The notes beneath the pieces were generated by a model. The model had not been told where the DNA came from and did no database searches. It worked only from the letters and a program-made list of their open reading frames with translations. DNA of 64,000 nucleotides, from positions 1,426,001 through 1,490,000 of the forward strand of contig CBDAUF010000001.1 of the NCBI GenBank assembly GCA_965200535.1, written 5' to 3'. Source of the DNA: MPNO01 sp965200535. GTDB lineage: Bacteria > Pseudomonadota > Alphaproteobacteria > MPNO01. The translations under genes and the position numbers were made by a program. Below are positions 1 to 7,754 of this stretch, piece by piece. Every line of letters starts with the position of its first letter. Positions within the stretch are counted from its first letter, which is position 1.

Positions 1-186
1 CTGACCGGGGAGACCATTGACCGGGACGAGTTGGAGGCGCTGCGCCAGCGCAAGCTGGAGACCGCCGACCGCGCGAGCCAGCGAATGGTGACCGCACTCG
101 CCGACGCGGCCGCCGTGCTGACCTCCGCCCAGCGCGCGGAACTCGCGGCGAAATGGAAGGAACGCATGTCGCGCCACGAACACTGA
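1..186 (+). CDS. Spy/CpxP-like periplasmic protein, C-terminal part
   Basis: The first 61 codons in frame 1 are open and end in TGA at 184-186. The start lies outside the window. The visible part is a charged, helix-forming segment ending in an L-T-x-x-Q motif (LTSAQ) and an A-x-K-W-K-E-R tail. That is the signature of the Spy/CpxP/CnrX group of periplasmic chaperones and metal sensors. A cytochrome b561 and an OmpR/histidine-kinase pair follow on the same strand, which fits a Cpx-like envelope-stress locus. The signal peptide cannot be seen, so the periplasmic location is inferred from the family. Confidence 0.6.
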   Translation: MTGETIDRDELEALRQRKLETADRASQRMVTALADAAAVLTSAQRAELAAKWKERMSRHEH

Positions 187-211
187 GCGGATCGGCGTAC
201 GCCGGAACGGA

Positions 212-246
212 GGGCGCCCCGCGGCGGTTCGGTCCGCGGGGCGTCC
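212..246 (+). terminator. Strong GC hairpin after the Spy-like gene
   Basis: CGCCCCGCGG at 215-224 pairs perfectly with CCGCGGGGCG at 234-243 across a 9-nt loop. Two G-C pairs and one G-U pair extend the stem to 13 bp. It begins 26 bp after the stop of the first gene. No T-run follows, so it is a terminator by position and stability only. Confidence 0.4.
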
Positions 247-304
247 ATTCCGGCGGTTGTCTCCCGCATCGCCGATATGCAGGGCCGGAGAGGAAGGGGC
301 AGCA

Positions 305-838
305 ATGGACGGGCATGACACCCTGTCGGCGCAGCGGTCGGCGCCGATCAGAAAGGGGTATTCGGCAACGCAGATCGCCCTGCACTGGACCATCGCCGTG
401 CTGGTGATAGCCCAGATGGCGCTGCATGAAGGCATAGAGGCGGTGTACCAAACCGAGCGGGGCGGGGCAGCGCCGACGGGATCGGAGTCATTGCTTGCCG
501 ACATCCACGTCTCTTTCGGTATCGCGATCTTCCTGCTGGCTCTTGCGCGGGTGTTCATCCGCTACAGGCGCGGCGTACCGCAGCCTCCGGAGGACGAACG
601 CCCGGCGCTGAGGCTGGCCGCCCGCGCGACCCATTTCGCCTTCTACGCGGTCATTCTGCTGATGCCCGTGACAGGCGCGCTCGCCTGGTTCGGCGGCGTC
701 GAGATCATGGCGGCGATGCACGGCGCCAGCATGCCGGCGCTGCTGGGCCTGGTGCTCCTCCATGTCTGCGGCGCTCTCTATCAGCACTTCGTCAAGAAGA
801 CCGATGTGCTGCGCCGGATGCTGCGCCCGGAACGGTAG
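305..838 (+). CDS. Cytochrome b561 family membrane protein
   Basis: A 177-residue di-heme b-type cytochrome (PF01292 type) of the inner membrane, likely passing electrons between the quinone pool and a periplasmic or soluble partner. Four hydrophobic helices are visible at about 25-42, 65-85, 105-130 and 140-162. Each carries a candidate axial His: H27, H68, H110 and H153 (H41 and H161 are alternatives). The ATG at 305 follows a GAGAGGAAGGGG ribosome site. An upstream ATG at 257 in the same frame lacks one and would add 16 unlike residues. It lies between the Spy-like gene and the two-component pair, 42 bp before the latter, and is probably co-regulated. The electron-transfer partner is unknown. 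Confidence 0.85.
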   Translation: MDGHDTLSAQRSAPIRKGYSATQIALHWTIAVLVIAQMALHEGIEAVYQTERGGAAPTGSESLLADIHVSFGIAIFLLALARVFIRYRRGVPQPPEDERPALRLAARATHFAFYAVILLMPVTGALAWFGGVEIMAAMHGASMPALLGLVLLHVCGALYQHFVKKTDVLRRMLRPER

Positions 839-880
839 GGCCGCGGCCTCGTCCGCGCGGAGACCGCACCGGGGGGCGAC

Positions 881-1591
881 ATGAACCGCCTGCTGATGAT
901 CGAGGACGACCGCGCGCTGGCAGAGATGGTCGGCACCTATCTCGGTCAGGCGGGCATGGGGCTCGATCATCGGCGGAACGCGGCGGACGGCCTCGCGGCC
1001 GCGCTCGCCGGCGACTACGACGCGGTGATTCTCGATCTCATGCTGCCGGACGGCGACGGCCTGGAGCTCTGCCGGGCGATCCGCGCCCGTTCCGATGTTC
1101 CGGTCCTGATGCTGACGGCGCGGGGCGAAGAGGCCGATCGTATCGTCGGCCTGGAGATCGGCGCCGACGACTACCTGCCGAAGCCCTTCAACCCGCGCGA
1201 ACTGCTGGCGCGCCTCCGCGCCATCCTGCGCCGCCGTAGGGGCGGCGTTGCGGACGGCCGGGCAGCCGAGGCCGAGACGCTGCGCTTCGGCCGGCTCGTC
1301 ATCGACCGCGCCGCGCGCCGGGTGCTGCTGGACGGCGAGGAGCGGCCGCTCACCGGCCACCAGTTCGATCTGCTCTGCGCCCTTGCGGGGAGCGCGGGCC
1401 GCGTGCTGAGCCGCGAGCAGCTCATGGACAGGGTGCGGGGCGAGACGCTGGAGCCCTTCGACCGCAGCATCGACGTGCATATTTCGCGGATCCGGGCAGC
1501 GATCGAGGACGATCCCAGGAAGCCCAGGCGCATCGTCACGCTGCGCGGCGCCGGCTATCTCTTTGTCCGCCGCCAGGACAGGGACGCGTGA
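881..1591 (+). CDS. OmpR-family response regulator (CpxR/ParR-like)
   Basis: A 236-residue DNA-binding response regulator. The N-terminal receiver domain (1-120) has acidic D9/D10, phospho-acceptor D52 in the VILDLMLP segment, T79 and K101 in the LPKPF segment. The C-terminal winged helix (about 130-232) ends in the usual R-G-x-G-Y motif. It overlaps the histidine-kinase gene by 4 bp (GTGA), so the two are translated together. Neighbouring Spy-like and b561 genes suggest it answers envelope or redox stress, but the stimulus is inferred from context only. Confidence 0.93.
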   Translation: MNRLLMIEDDRALAEMVGTYLGQAGMGLDHRRNAADGLAAALAGDYDAVILDLMLPDGDGLELCRAIRARSDVPVLMLTARGEEADRIVGLEIGADDYLPKPFNPRELLARLRAILRRRRGGVADGRAAEAETLRFGRLVIDRAARRVLLDGEERPLTGHQFDLLCALAGSAGRVLSREQLMDRVRGETLEPFDRSIDVHISRIRAAIEDDPRKPRRIVTLRGAGYLFVRRQDRDA

Positions 1592-2853
1592 GCCGGCGTC
1601 TCTTTCTCCAGATCTACCTGACGCTGCTCGGCGTCATCGTGCTGTTCGGCCTGCTGGCTTCCCTCGGCTGGTGGCTGGTCGACGACGACGGCCCGGAAAG
1701 GACCTTTCAGCAGGGCCTCGGCGCGCTTGTTGCGGAGGCCTTGCCGCCGCCGGGCTCGGCCCCGGCTGAGATCGAAGCCGTCCTCGTCCGGCTCGGGCGG
1801 GACATCGGAGGCCGCATCAGCGTATTCGGCCGGGACGGCCGGCTGCTCGCCAGTGTCGGCCGCCCACTGCCCGCGCCCGCCGAACGCGCCTCCGGCTGGC
1901 GCGGCGGCCCCGGCGGCGCCAAATCCCTGCCCCTGCCGGACGGGCGCCTTGTCCTTTTCCGGCCCGACCTGGGTCCGCCCCACGCGCCGGCGATCGGATT
2001 TCTTGCCGCCCTGGCGTGCCTCGCCGGGGCCGTGGCCATTGGCGCCTATCCGCTCGCCCGCCGCCTGGTGCGGCGCCTGGAGAGGCTGCAGGCGCGTGTC
2101 GAGGCGCTGGGTGCGGGCGATTTCGCCGCCAAGGTCGAGGTCGAGGGCAAGGACGAGATCGCCGCCCTCGCGCGCAGCTTCAACCGGGCGACCGAACGCA
2201 TCCAGACGCTCGTCGAGGCGCAGCGCGACACGCTGGCCGCCGCGTCGCACGAGTTGCGCTCTCCGCTCGCGCGCATCCGCATGGCGGTGGAACTGTTGGC
2301 AGAGGACGGCGACCCAGCTTTGCTCGCCAGGGTCGAACGCGATGTCGAGGAACTTGACGAACTGATCGAGGAGATCCTGCTGGCAAGCCGCCTCGGCGCC
2401 CTCGAACGGCCCGTACACCCGGAGCGTGTCGACCTGCAGGCGCTCGCCGCCGAGGAGGCTGCGCGGGCCGGGGCGGAGTTCTCGGGCGGGCCTGCAACCG
2501 TGGAAGGCGAGGGTCGGCTGCTCGCCCGCCTGGTTCGCAACCTTCTGGACAACGCTGCGCGCCACGCCCCTGGCGCACCGACCCTGGTCGAACTGGAGGC
2601 GCCGGGGGGCCTTATTGTCCTCCGCGTGCTCGACCGAGGGCCGGGCGTGCCGGAATCGGAGCGCGAGCGGATTTTCGAGCCCTTCTATCGCCGGTCGGCG
2701 GGCCGCGCGGACGACGAGGCAGGAGTCGGTCTCGGGCTTCACCTGGTGCGCCGGATCGCCCGGCATCACGGCGGCGAGGCGGTGTATCGGCCGCGCGACG
2801 GCGGCGGCGCCTGCTTCGAAGTGAGGCTCCCGGAGAACGCACCCTCGAACTGA
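1588..2853 (+). CDS. Sensor histidine kinase (CpxA-like)
   Basis: A 421-residue inner-membrane kinase, partner of the preceding regulator. TM1 spans about 9-30 and TM2 about 134-152, enclosing a roughly 100-residue periplasmic sensor that is Gly/Pro-rich. A HAMP domain (about 155-205) follows. The dimerisation/phosphoacceptor helix has H221 in the ASHELRSPL motif. The ATPase domain has an N-box (N318, N322), a G1 box D-R-G-P-G at 349-353 and a G2-type G-x-G-L-G. The GTG start at 1588 lies inside the regulator's stop region (4-bp overlap). The sensed signal is not evident. Confidence 0.92.
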   Translation: MSRRLFLQIYLTLLGVIVLFGLLASLGWWLVDDDGPERTFQQGLGALVAEALPPPGSAPAEIEAVLVRLGRDIGGRISVFGRDGRLLASVGRPLPAPAERASGWRGGPGGAKSLPLPDGRLVLFRPDLGPPHAPAIGFLAALACLAGAVAIGAYPLARRLVRRLERLQARVEALGAGDFAAKVEVEGKDEIAALARSFNRATERIQTLVEAQRDTLAAASHELRSPLARIRMAVELLAEDGDPALLARVERDVEELDELIEEILLASRLGALERPVHPERVDLQALAAEEAARAGAEFSGGPATVEGEGRLLARLVRNLLDNAARHAPGAPTLVELEAPGGLIVLRVLDRGPGVPESERERIFEPFYRRSAGRADDEAGVGLGLHLVRRIARHHGGEAVYRPRDGGGACFEVRLPENAPSN

Positions 2854-2936
2854 AGCGGGAGCGGCAAAGGTTGCGGTCCGGACGACCGACCGATGCCCGC
2901 CAGACCCATCGTCGGGGGCGTTCGCAACCGGGGCTC

Positions 2937-2955
2937 CGACGGCTGTACGCCGTCG
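2937..2955 (+). terminator. Hairpin after the histidine kinase
   Basis: CGACGGC and GCCGTCG form a perfect 7-bp stem with a 5-nt loop in the 194-bp gap between the kinase and the TPP-enzyme gene. No T-run follows. Possible terminator separating the stress locus from the catabolic block. The rest of the gap shows no gene and no TPP-riboswitch-like element that I can recognise. Confidence 0.3.
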
Positions 2956-3047
2956 CGGCTCTTGCATGGCCGACCCGGCCAGCCGACACTGCGGGGAGCG
3001 GGCTCCGGGGACAGACGGATGCCCACGCGGAAGAAGGAAATACCGGG

Positions 3048-4745
3048 ATGAAGAACAGGCTGCACGGCGGGGAAGCGGTGGTGCAGGCGTTTCGCTGCCT
3101 TGGCACCGATTACGTGATGGCGTCGCCCGGTTCGGAATGGGGCGCGGTATGGGAAGCGTTCGCACGCCAGAAGGTGTCGAACACGCCGGGGCCGGTCTAT
3201 TTCAGTTGCGCACATGAGACCCTCGCGGTCGACCTCGCCATCGGCTACGCGGTCTACACCGGGCGCATGCAGGGGGTCATGCTGCACACCGGAGTCGGGC
3301 TGTTGCAGGGGTCGATGGGGATCGATGCGGCCAGACGCCAGCACGTCCCGATGGTGGTGATCGCGGGAGAAGCCCTGACCTACGGCGAGCAGGAGGGATT
3401 CCACCCCGGACCGCAGTGGCTCTCCAGCCTGAGCGTCGTCGGCGGACCGCACAGCCTGGTCTCGCCGCTAGTCAAGTGGTCGAACCAGGCGTCCAGCCCG
3501 GCGACCCTGTTCGAGCAGTTGATCCGCGCCGGCGAGATGGCGCAGCGCCCGCCCGTCGGCCCCACCTTCCTGACCGTGCCCATCGAGACCCAGCTGCACG
3601 ACTGGACCCCGCCCGACCGGATGCGCGAGGTGCCGCCGGCCCCCGGACGGCAGCCGCCGGCCGCCGACATCGAGGCCGTGGCCGACATGCTGGCCGCCGC
3701 GCGCCGTCCGGCGATCGTCGCCGAGGCGTCGGGCCGCAGCCCGGAGGGGTACGATGCGTTGATCGAACTCGCCGAGATGCTGGCGATCCCGGTGCTGGAT
3801 GCATCGTGGGCGGACTATAGCAACTTTCCTGGCGATCACGACCTGTTTCAGGGTGTGGGGCAGCCGGACTGGCTCGACGAGGCCGATGTGGTGCTGACCC
3901 TGTGTTCGCGCGCGCCCTGGAACCCGCCCGGCCGACGGCCGTCGCAGGCGCATATCGTCGCCATCGACGAGGTGCCGCACCGCCCCGACATGGTGTATCA
4001 GAACCTGCAGGCCGACCGTTTCCTCGAGGGAGATGCGGCGGCGATCCTCCGGTTGCTTACCGAGGCGGTCCGCGCCAACGGCGGGGCGAACGGCGCGGTC
4101 GAGGAACGGGCCGCCGCCTGGGCGAAGGCGCACGGCGAGATGACGGCCGCCAACCGCGAGATCGTCCGGCGGGCGCGGGCCGGGAAGACGATCGATCCGG
4201 TCGCTCTGTTCGACGACCTCGGCCGGGCGATGCCGGCGGACGCGATCTACGTCGACGAAACCATCACCCATCGCCAGCGTCTGATGCGCCACCGCCCCTG
4301 GAAGGGCGCGCAGAGCTATTTCCGGGTCCACGGCGGCCTCGGCCAGGGGCTCGGTGTGTCGCTCGGCATCAAGCTCGCCGCCCGCGATCGGCCCGTCGTG
4401 TCGGTCATCGGTGACGGCTCGCTGATGTACAACCCGGTCACCCAGAGTCTCGCGCTCTCGGCGCACGAGGAGTTGCCGATCCTCATCGTCGTGGTCAACA
4501 ATTCCGGCTATTCGGCGATGGCCAAGGAACACCGCACCTTCTACCCGGACGGTGTGGCGGCCGAGCACGACCTGTTCTACGGCCGGATGATCACCGACCT
4601 CGACTACGCCGAACTGGTTCGACCGTTCGGCGGTTACGGCCAGCGGGTCGAGGATCCCGCCGCCCTGCCCGCCGCTCTCGAGGCCGGGCTCGCCGCCGTG
4701 CGGGAGGGCAGGACGGCGATCCTCAACGTCATGGTCAGCGACTAG
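3048..4745 (+). CDS. Thiamine-pyrophosphate-dependent enzyme (acetolactate synthase/benzoylformate decarboxylase fold)
   Basis: A 565-residue cytoplasmic TPP enzyme with the three-domain layout of the 2-oxoacid decarboxylase/ligase family: PYR domain about 1-180, central Rossmann-like domain about 200-345, PP domain about 385-560. The cofactor-activating Glu is E57 in the CAHETLA segment. The TPP/Mg motif begins at GDGS (455-458) and closes at NN (484-485). The ATG at 3048 follows AAGAAGGAA. Longer in-frame starts upstream add low-complexity sequence unlike the family. It leads an operon with a di-iron heme-oxygenase-fold gene and an aspartate-dehydrogenase-like gene. The substrate is unknown. 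Cleavage or ligation of a 2-oxo acid is the family expectation. Confidence 0.85.
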   Translation: MKNRLHGGEAVVQAFRCLGTDYVMASPGSEWGAVWEAFARQKVSNTPGPVYFSCAHETLAVDLAIGYAVYTGRMQGVMLHTGVGLLQGSMGIDAARRQHVPMVVIAGEALTYGEQEGFHPGPQWLSSLSVVGGPHSLVSPLVKWSNQASSPATLFEQLIRAGEMAQRPPVGPTFLTVPIETQLHDWTPPDRMREVPPAPGRQPPAADIEAVADMLAAARRPAIVAEASGRSPEGYDALIELAEMLAIPVLDASWADYSNFPGDHDLFQGVGQPDWLDEADVVLTLCSRAPWNPPGRRPSQAHIVAIDEVPHRPDMVYQNLQADRFLEGDAAAILRLLTEAVRANGGANGAVEERAAAWAKAHGEMTAANREIVRRARAGKTIDPVALFDDLGRAMPADAIYVDETITHRQRLMRHRPWKGAQSYFRVHGGLGQGLGVSLGIKLAARDRPVVSVIGDGSLMYNPVTQSLALSAHEELPILIVVVNNSGYSAMAKEHRTFYPDGVAAEHDLFYGRMITDLDYAELVRPFGGYGQRVEDPAALPAALEAGLAAVREGRTAILNVMVSD

Positions 4746-4788
4746 CGCGCTTCATCCGCCGCCGGGGCTTGGCGCAGGGGGGCAGGGA

Positions 4789-5520
4789 ATGACCGGCAAG
4801 ACGGTGACCGAACGGCTCGATGCGGAGGTGGAGGCGTTCGTCGGGCGCTGCCTGATCTTCGGCGAGGACATCTGGACCCCCAACCGCTGCCGTGCGTGGG
4901 TGCTGCAGCACCGCCTGAATTCGCGGCAGCGCAACTCGGTGCTCAAACTCAGGACGGCGACCAACTGCCCGATCTGGGAGATCAAGCTCGACATCATCCA
5001 TGCCTGTTCGCAGGAGATCGTCGCCGACCACGAGTTTGGCGGCGGCGAGCCGCACTGGCAGATTCTCGAGGATCTCGGCGTCCGCATCGGAATGGACCGC
5101 GGTGAGATCCGCGCTGCCAGGCCGACGCCGACGACCCAGCTTTGCTGGGATGCGTGGATGGGGTTGATGGCGAACTGCCACTGGCTGCTCGGCCTGATCG
5201 CCAACACCTGCTCGGAGCGGGTCAACGTGCCGGGCTACGGCGCAGGCGAAGCGCGCGAATGCGGCTGGAACGCGATGGTGGGGCGGCGCTGGCAGGAGAT
5301 TTGGGATCTCGCGGACGACGATGTCCGCTTCTTCACCCTCCACAGCGAGGCCGACCGGGAGCACTCCGATCTCGGCTGGAACAAGGTCGCGCGGTACGCC
5401 GAGGAGCTGCGTCTCGAGGACGAGGTGGTGGACGCCTGCCGCCGCAACCTCGTCGTATGGGAGACCTACTTCAACGGGATCTGCCATCTCGGAAACGCGA
5501 TGGACGCGGCGGCGTCCTGA
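4789..5520 (+). CDS. Heme-oxygenase-like di-iron protein (iron-containing redox enzyme family)
   Basis: A 243-residue all-helical protein. The segment around residues 76-89 (E76, E82, GGG, H89) and the later H185-x3-D189-x2-H192 match the metal-ligand pattern of heme-oxygenase-like diiron oxidases and oxygenases such as UndA, BesC, SznF and CADD. E143 could be the bridging carboxylate. Known members use O2 to cleave C-C or C-N bonds or hydroxylate N in amino or fatty acids. TenA/PqqC proteins share the fold but lack this ligand set. The ATG at 4789 follows a purine-rich GGGGGGCAGGGA. It sits 43 bp after the TPP enzyme and 7 bp before the aspartate-dehydrogenase-like gene. The reaction is not predictable. 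Confidence 0.72.
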   Translation: MTGKTVTERLDAEVEAFVGRCLIFGEDIWTPNRCRAWVLQHRLNSRQRNSVLKLRTATNCPIWEIKLDIIHACSQEIVADHEFGGGEPHWQILEDLGVRIGMDRGEIRAARPTPTTQLCWDAWMGLMANCHWLLGLIANTCSERVNVPGYGAGEARECGWNAMVGRRWQEIWDLADDDVRFFTLHSEADREHSDLGWNKVARYAEELRLEDEVVDACRRNLVVWETYFNGICHLGNAMDAAAS

Positions 5521-5527
5521 CCCGACC

Positions 5528-6337
5528 ATGCGCCTGGCCCTGATCGGATACGGCGCGATCGGCCAGGCGGTCGCGGCCCGGCTTCGCGAACGGGGAGAGA
5601 TCGGTGCGCTGGCCGGCATCCTGGTGCGCTCGCCGCCGGCGGTCGATCCCGGCGTACCGGTGTGGCGCGATACGGCCTCGCTGACCGCGGCCGCGCCCGA
5701 CACCGTGATCGAGGCGGCAGGCCATGCGGCGCTGCGCTCGATCGGCCCGGCGGTGGTCGCGTCGGGAGCGGACCTGATCGTCGCAGCGGTGGGCGCGCTC
5801 GCCGACGACGGGTTTGCCGGCGAACTGCGCGAGGCGTCGCAGCGCGGCGGCGCCGTGATCGTGCCGCCGGGGGCGGTCGCCGGGCTCGACGGGCTGGTCG
5901 CCGCGCGCAGCGCCGGGCTCGACCGCGTGACCTACAGCTCCCACAAGCCGCCGCACGCCTGGCGGGGCACGCGCGCAGAGGAGGTCATCGATCTCGACCA
6001 TCCCGAGGACGAGATCGTCTTCTTCACCGGCAGCGCGCGCGAGGCGGCGCTCCGCTACCCGCAGAACGCGAACGTTGCGGCCGCGGTCTCGATCGCCGGA
6101 CTCGGGCTCGACGAGACCCGGGTCCGCCTGATTTCCTCCCGCAAGGTCGACGATCCGCTCGGGGTGATCGAGGCGGAGGGCGCGTTCGGCAGCTTCCGTT
6201 TCGCGTGTCTGGCGAAGGCGTCGCCGTCCAACCCCAAGACGTCCGCGATCACCGCGGACAGCCTGCTCGAATGCGCCCGCCTCGGGATCGGCGTGCCCGC
6301 GTTCGGACCGGCTATACGCCGGGGCAGGTCGAGGTAA
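5528..6337 (+). CDS. Aspartate-dehydrogenase-like NAD(P)-dependent oxidoreductase
   Basis: A 269-residue protein of the NadX/L-aspartate dehydrogenase family. It has an N-terminal Rossmann motif G-Y-G-A-I-G (7-12), a K-P-P substrate-loop motif at 140-142, the N-A-N-V-A-A-A-V helix and the C-terminal N-P-K-T-S-A motif (235-240). Classical enzymes make iminoaspartate from aspartate and carry an N-x-H just before the V-I-E-x-E-G-x-F-G strand. Here that stretch reads D-P-L-G (209-212), so the expected His is missing. Substrate or direction may therefore differ. Translation probably continues from the upstream gene (7-bp gap, weak ribosome site). The 3' end overlaps the convergent SDR gene by 26 bp. 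Confidence 0.78.
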   Translation: MRLALIGYGAIGQAVAARLRERGEIGALAGILVRSPPAVDPGVPVWRDTASLTAAAPDTVIEAAGHAALRSIGPAVVASGADLIVAAVGALADDGFAGELREASQRGGAVIVPPGAVAGLDGLVAARSAGLDRVTYSSHKPPHAWRGTRAEEVIDLDHPEDEIVFFTGSAREAALRYPQNANVAAAVSIAGLGLDETRVRLISSRKVDDPLGVIEAEGAFGSFRFACLAKASPSNPKTSAITADSLLECARLGIGVPAFGPAIRRGRSR

Positions 6338-7154
6338 CGCCGCCGTCGACCACCAGGGTCTGGCCGGTGACGTAGGACGCCTCGTCGGAGGCCAGGTAGA
6401 GCGAGGCGTAGGCGACGTCCCAGCCGGTCCCCATCCGGCCGAGCGGAACGATGGCGTCGCGCGCCCTGCCGTATTCCTCGGCCGAACTGTACCCCTTGTA
6501 GGCGTAGGAGGGTTTGCCCTTGATGTCGCGCCGGGTGAAGGGGGTGTCCATGTAGCCCGGCAAGACGCAGTTGGCCCGGATCTTCTTCGGCGCGTATTGC
6601 AGTGCGATATTCCGGGTGAACTCGTTGAGCGCGCCCTTGCCGGTCGCGTAGGTCGTCATCGGCACGTTGAGATGCCGGATGCCGCCGATCGAGGAGATGT
6701 TGACGATTGCCCCGCCGCCCTGGTCCTCCATGATCGGGATCACCGCCTTGCAGGTGAGGAAGGCGGAGGTGACGTTGAGGTCGAAGGTCTCGCGCCAGTC
6801 CTCCTCGGTGACGGTGGGCAGGGCGCGCCCGGCGCCGACCCCGCCGACATTGTTGTGCAGGATGTCGATGCGGCCGTAGGCGTCCATACAGGCCTCGACC
6901 ATCGCCGCGACCGAGTCGGACCCGGTGACATCGGCCACCCACGCGGCCGCCTCGCCGCCCTCGGCCCGGATGATGTCGACGGTCTCCTGCGCCGCGTCGA
7001 TATTGATGTCGACCGCGAAGACCCTGGCACCCTCGCGGCCGTAGACCACCGCGGTTGCCTTGCCGTTTCCCCAGCCCGGCCCGACAGCCCCGGCACCGGT
7101 CACCAAGGCAACCTTGCCCCGGAGGCGGTCGCCCCGTCTTATCCCGTCCGACAT
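6312..7154 (-). CDS. Short-chain dehydrogenase/reductase
   Basis: A classical SDR of 280 residues. The cofactor motif T-G-A-G-A-V-G-P-G-x-G (19-29) is slightly expanded. An N-N-x-G-G motif lies near 101, the catalytic Ser is at 154/155, and Y169-x3-K173 follows. The acidic D49 at the end of beta-2 favours NAD(H). It is divergently transcribed from the GFA-like gene across a 170-bp gap and overlaps the upstream operon tail-to-tail by 26 bp. The substrate is unknown. Oxidation of a hydroxylated ring or side-chain intermediate would fit the neighbourhood. Confidence 0.88.
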   Translation of the reverse strand: MSDGIRRGDRLRGKVALVTGAGAVGPGWGNGKATAVVYGREGARVFAVDINIDAAQETVDIIRAEGGEAAAWVADVTGSDSVAAMVEACMDAYGRIDILHNNVGGVGAGRALPTVTEEDWRETFDLNVTSAFLTCKAVIPIMEDQGGGAIVNISSIGGIRHLNVPMTTYATGKGALNEFTRNIALQYAPKKIRANCVLPGYMDTPFTRRDIKGKPSYAYKGYSSAEEYGRARDAIVPLGRMGTGWDVAYASLYLASDEASYVTGQTLVVDGGVTSTCPGV

Positions 7155-7233
7155 GGCATGCTTCCTCTCCTCCGGACCCTGGCCGCGCTTGGCCGCCCCT
7201 CGCCAAGCCGGGCCGCACGGCTATTGTAAGCGC

Positions 7234-7249
7234 GTGCGCCAGTGCGCAC
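7234..7249. promoter_or_regulatory. Inverted repeat in divergent SDR/GFA gap
   Basis: GTGCGC-CAGT-GCGCAC, a perfect 6-bp inverted repeat, lies midway between the two divergent gene starts (7154 and 7325). The position suits an operator. In DNA this GC-rich, such repeats also arise by chance. Confidence 0.25.
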
Positions 7250-7324
7250 AGCGCGCACCGGGGCATACCCGCTACAGGCCGACGGTCGGCGGGCCCGCGG
7301 CCCGCGGCAATACAGGGGCGGCGA

Positions 7325-7726
7325 ATGAAGATCGACGGCGGATGCCATTGCGGACACATCGCCTACGAGGCCGAAATCGACCCGGCCAATGTGCGGATCT
7401 GCCATTGCACCGACTGCCAGCGGCTGTCGGGGACGGCGTTCCGCGTTTCGGTCGGCACGCCAGAGGACCGGTTCACGCTGCTGTCCGGCGCGCCGAAGAC
7501 CTACGTCAAGACCGCCGAGAGCGGCGCGCGGCGCGTGCAGGCGTTCTGCGCCGAATGCGGCGCCCAGATCTACGCCACGTCAGAAGACGGCCCGCGAATT
7601 CTCAACCTGCGCACCGGCACCATAAACCAGCGCGACCGCCTCACCCCCCGGATGCAGATCTGGCGCCGGTCGGCGCAGGCATGGCTCGGCGCGCTCGACT
7701 CGATTCCCGCGCGGGACAAGCAGTAG
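7325..7726 (+). CDS. GFA-family (Mss4-like) zinc protein
   Basis: A 133-residue member of the glutathione-dependent formaldehyde-activating enzyme family. Cysteines C7-x-C9, C26-x-C28-x2-C31 and C75-x2-C78 form the usual two-zinc scaffold. The founding member was proposed to speed S-hydroxymethylglutathione formation; most members have no proven activity. The ATG at 7325 is close after GGGGCGGCGA. It is 28 bp upstream of the SLC13-type permease, so the two are probably co-transcribed. The glutathione link fits the two GST genes and the gamma-glutamyltransferase-like gene further on. Confidence 0.82.
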   Translation: MKIDGGCHCGHIAYEAEIDPANVRICHCTDCQRLSGTAFRVSVGTPEDRFTLLSGAPKTYVKTAESGARRVQAFCAECGAQIYATSEDGPRILNLRTGTINQRDRLTPRMQIWRRSAQAWLGALDSIPARDKQ

Positions 7727-7754
7727 CGCCCGCCCGCGTGGGACCTGCGCCCCG

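Noticed and set aside
2854..3047. Possible TPP riboswitch upstream of the TPP-dependent enzyme
   Set aside because: No CUGAGA or other conserved THI-box segment was found. The enzyme uses TPP but does not make it.
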